This document shows, piece by piece, positions 4,119 to 5,277 of a stretch of DNA of 5,277 nucleotides (the first letter of the stretch is position 1; each line of letters begins with the position of its first letter). Under the pieces are notes generated by a model that worked only from the letters and a program-made list of their open reading frames with translations, was not told where the DNA came from and did not search any database. Source of the stretch: Nitriliruptoraceae bacterium (GTDB taxonomy: Bacteria; Actinomycetota; Nitriliruptoria; Nitriliruptorales; Nitriliruptoraceae); assembly GCA_007117945.1 (NCBI GenBank), contig SKTN01000168.1, positions 1 through 5,277 of the forward strand. Reading direction: 5' to 3'. Made by a program: the position numbers and the translations under genes.

Positions 4119-5277
4119 GCCCGCGCGCCGCGATGGCCTCTGCCTCCCGCGCGAGCTCACGCGCCATGCGGGGGAAGATCAGCCCGTGGAAGGGCAGCAG
4201 CACACCCCAGTACAGCCGGCCCCACAGGCCGCGTGGGTGGAAGCGGGCACGTTGCAGCAGCCGGCTCCCGCTGCCCTCAGCCTCGATCCGGAACTCCAGC
4301 CAGGCCTCGCCGGGGACCTTCATCTCCGCTTTGAGCCGGAGCAGGTGCGGGCGCTCGATGGCCTCCACGCGCCAGAAGTCGACGACCTCGCCGACGGAGA
4401 GGTCCACCGGGTGGCGTCGGCCACGGCGCAGGCCGATCCCGCCGACGAGCTTGTCCATGATGCCCCTCAGCTCCCACATCCACCTCGCCGTGTGGTAGCC
4501 GCGGGTCCCCCCGATGGCGGACGCTGCGGCGAACAGCGCCTCGGGCGGTGCAGCGGCGACCGCCGTGCGCTCGTCCGCGAAGACGGTGCCACCGGCCCAG
4601 CCGGGATCGTTGGGCTGCGGATCCTCGGGACCTCGCGGCGTGGCATCGGTGCCGCGCTGGCGGGCGGCGCCGCCGGCGCTGGCCCAGGTGGTGGCGACGT
4701 CGAGGTCCTGGATGCGGGTCAGCGCCAGGCGCAGGGCCTCGGCGGCGGGGATGGTCGTGCGGGGCAGGTCCCGCTGGAAGTGGTCGTCGGTGACGACCAC
4801 CTCGTTGACCAGACTGTCGACCAGGGGACGGGCCAGACCCGTGGGCAGCGGGGTCACCAGCCCGATCCACAGCGAGGACAAGCGCGGGGTGAGCACCGGG
4901 ACGGGCAGGATCACGCGCCGTCGGAGACCCGCCACCTCGGCGTAGGTCTGCATCAGCTCCGCGTAGGTGAGGACGTCCGGCCCCCCGATCTCGTAGACCT
5001 GGCCGGCGGCGCGGTCGTGCTCGATGACATCGCACAGGGCGGTCAGGACGTCACGCACGGCCACGGGCTGGCACCGGGTCGACACCCACCTCGGGGTGGT
5101 CATCACCGGCAGCACCTCGACGAGGTGGCGCAGCATCTCGAAGGAGGCGCTGCCCGAGCCGATGATGATCGCGGCCCGGAGTTCGGTCACGGGGACCGGA
5201 CCCGACGCCAGGATCCGACCCACCTCCTGGCGTGAGCGCAGGTGGTCGCTGAGGGCCTCATCGTCCTCACGTCCGAG
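4066..5277 (-). CDS. SDR-like NAD(P)-binding protein with DUF2867 domain (5' end outside window)
   Basis: A 403-residue fragment is visible; the frame stays open to the right edge, reading LGREDDEALSDHLRSRQEVG before the internal GTG at 5223, so that GTG is not the true start. The N-terminal part (about 1-170) is the distal half of an atypical/extended SDR, YbjT-like: VTELRAAIIIGSGSASFEML (30-49), CQPVAVRDVL (69-78) and YEIGGPDVLTYAELM (95-109). The Rossmann glycine motif is missing because about 80-110 residues lie outside the window. The C-terminal part (about 224-385) matches DUF2867: NDPGW, RGYHTARWMWELRGIMDKLVGG, VDFWRVE, LRLKAEMKVPG and GLWGRLYWGVLLPFHGLIF. Actinobacterial members are often annotated as SDR oxidoreductases; the substrate is unknown. 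A 17-codon Arg/Pro-rich tail runs antisense over the SAF gene. It converges on the SAF gene and is not part of its operon. Confidence 0.88.
   Translation of the reverse strand, partial: LGREDDEALSDHLRSRQEVGRILASGPVPVTELRAAIIIGSGSASFEMLRHLVEVLPVMTTPRWVSTRCQPVAVRDVLTALCDVIEHDRAAGQVYEIGGPDVLTYAELMQTYAEVAGLRRRVILPVPVLTPRLSSLWIGLVTPLPTGLARPLVDSLVNEVVVTDDHFQRDLPRTTIPAAEALRLALTRIQDLDVATTWASAGGAARQRGTDATPRGPEDPQPNDPGWAGGTVFADERTAVAAAPPEALFAAASAIGGTRGYHTARWMWELRGIMDKLVGGIGLRRGRRHPVDLSVGEVVDFWRVEAIERPHLLRLKAEMKVPGEAWLEFRIEAEGSGSRLLQRARFHPRGLWGRLYWGVLLPFHGLIFPRMARELAREAEAIAARGLTVATRPPRGPRPAPRR
4092..4119. terminator. Hairpin across the SAF stop codon, candidate bidirectional terminator
   Basis: CTCGCGGTGG (4092-4101) and CCACCGTGAG (4110-4119) form a ten-base-pair stem with one G-U wobble and an eight-base loop in the plus-strand RNA. 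In the minus-strand RNA the wobble becomes a C-A mismatch. The stem includes the SAF gene's TGA (4116-4118) and lies within the overlap with the convergent gene, a position where a terminator is needed. No T-run follows. Confidence 0.4.

Noticed and set aside
2931..4160. A 409-codon minus-strand open frame opposite the zinc-ribbon and SAF genes.
   Set aside because: The translation is arginine/glycine/histidine-rich without any family motif and covers the CIRCE element and two recognisable plus-strand genes. It is an antisense frame kept open by high GC.
3967..5235. A 422-codon plus-strand open frame opposite the SDR/DUF2867 gene.
   Set aside because: It has no recognisable domain and a composition typical of antisense translation, while the minus strand carries clear SDR and DUF2867 motifs.

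Overview
The window is very GC-rich and dense, with strong GC preference at third codon positions, GTG starts and short gaps. Several genes and their order resemble a block seen in Actinomycetota: in Mycobacterium tuberculosis the Rv0991c (FmdB-like) and Rv0992c (5-formyltetrahydrofolate cyclo-ligase) genes diverge from galU (Rv0993) and moeA1 (Rv0994). I place the organism in Actinomycetota and cannot go lower from this sequence. No tRNA, rRNA, CRISPR array or mobile element was seen, and no stretch over 300 bases lacks a gene.

Left part (1-2198, minus strand): galU (UTP-glucose-1-phosphate uridylyltransferase) and moeA (molybdopterin molybdenumtransferase) overlap by four bases as GTGA. The first codons of a third gene follow after a 7-base gap and run off the left edge; it may be moaC. 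A 98-base divergent promoter region (2199-2296) separates this operon from the plus-strand genes.

Middle part (2297-4118, plus strand): a 5-formyltetrahydrofolate cyclo-ligase is followed by a 166-base gap that carries a near-perfect CIRCE operator (2908-2934; 17 of 18 arm positions match the consensus, spacer exactly 9), the binding site of the heat-shock repressor HrcA. The next gene encodes a small FmdB-type zinc-ribbon protein with a 63-residue serine-rich charged tail, resembling the M. tuberculosis redox-activated chaperone Ruc (Rv0991c). After it comes a one-pass membrane protein with a SAF domain (CpaB/RcpC/FlgA-like) and no pilus or flagellar genes beside it.

Right part (4066-5277, minus strand): the C-terminal four fifths or so of an SDR-like NAD(P)-binding protein fused to a DUF2867 domain, cut off by the window edge. 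Its tail overlaps the end of the SAF gene tail-to-tail by 53 bases.

Functionally, the left operon serves sugar-nucleotide and molybdenum-cofactor synthesis. The plus-strand cluster joins folate repair, a probable heat-shock-controlled redox protein and an envelope protein. The strongest regulatory signal is the CIRCE element, which links the zinc-ribbon gene, and perhaps the SAF gene behind it, to the protein-folding stress response.
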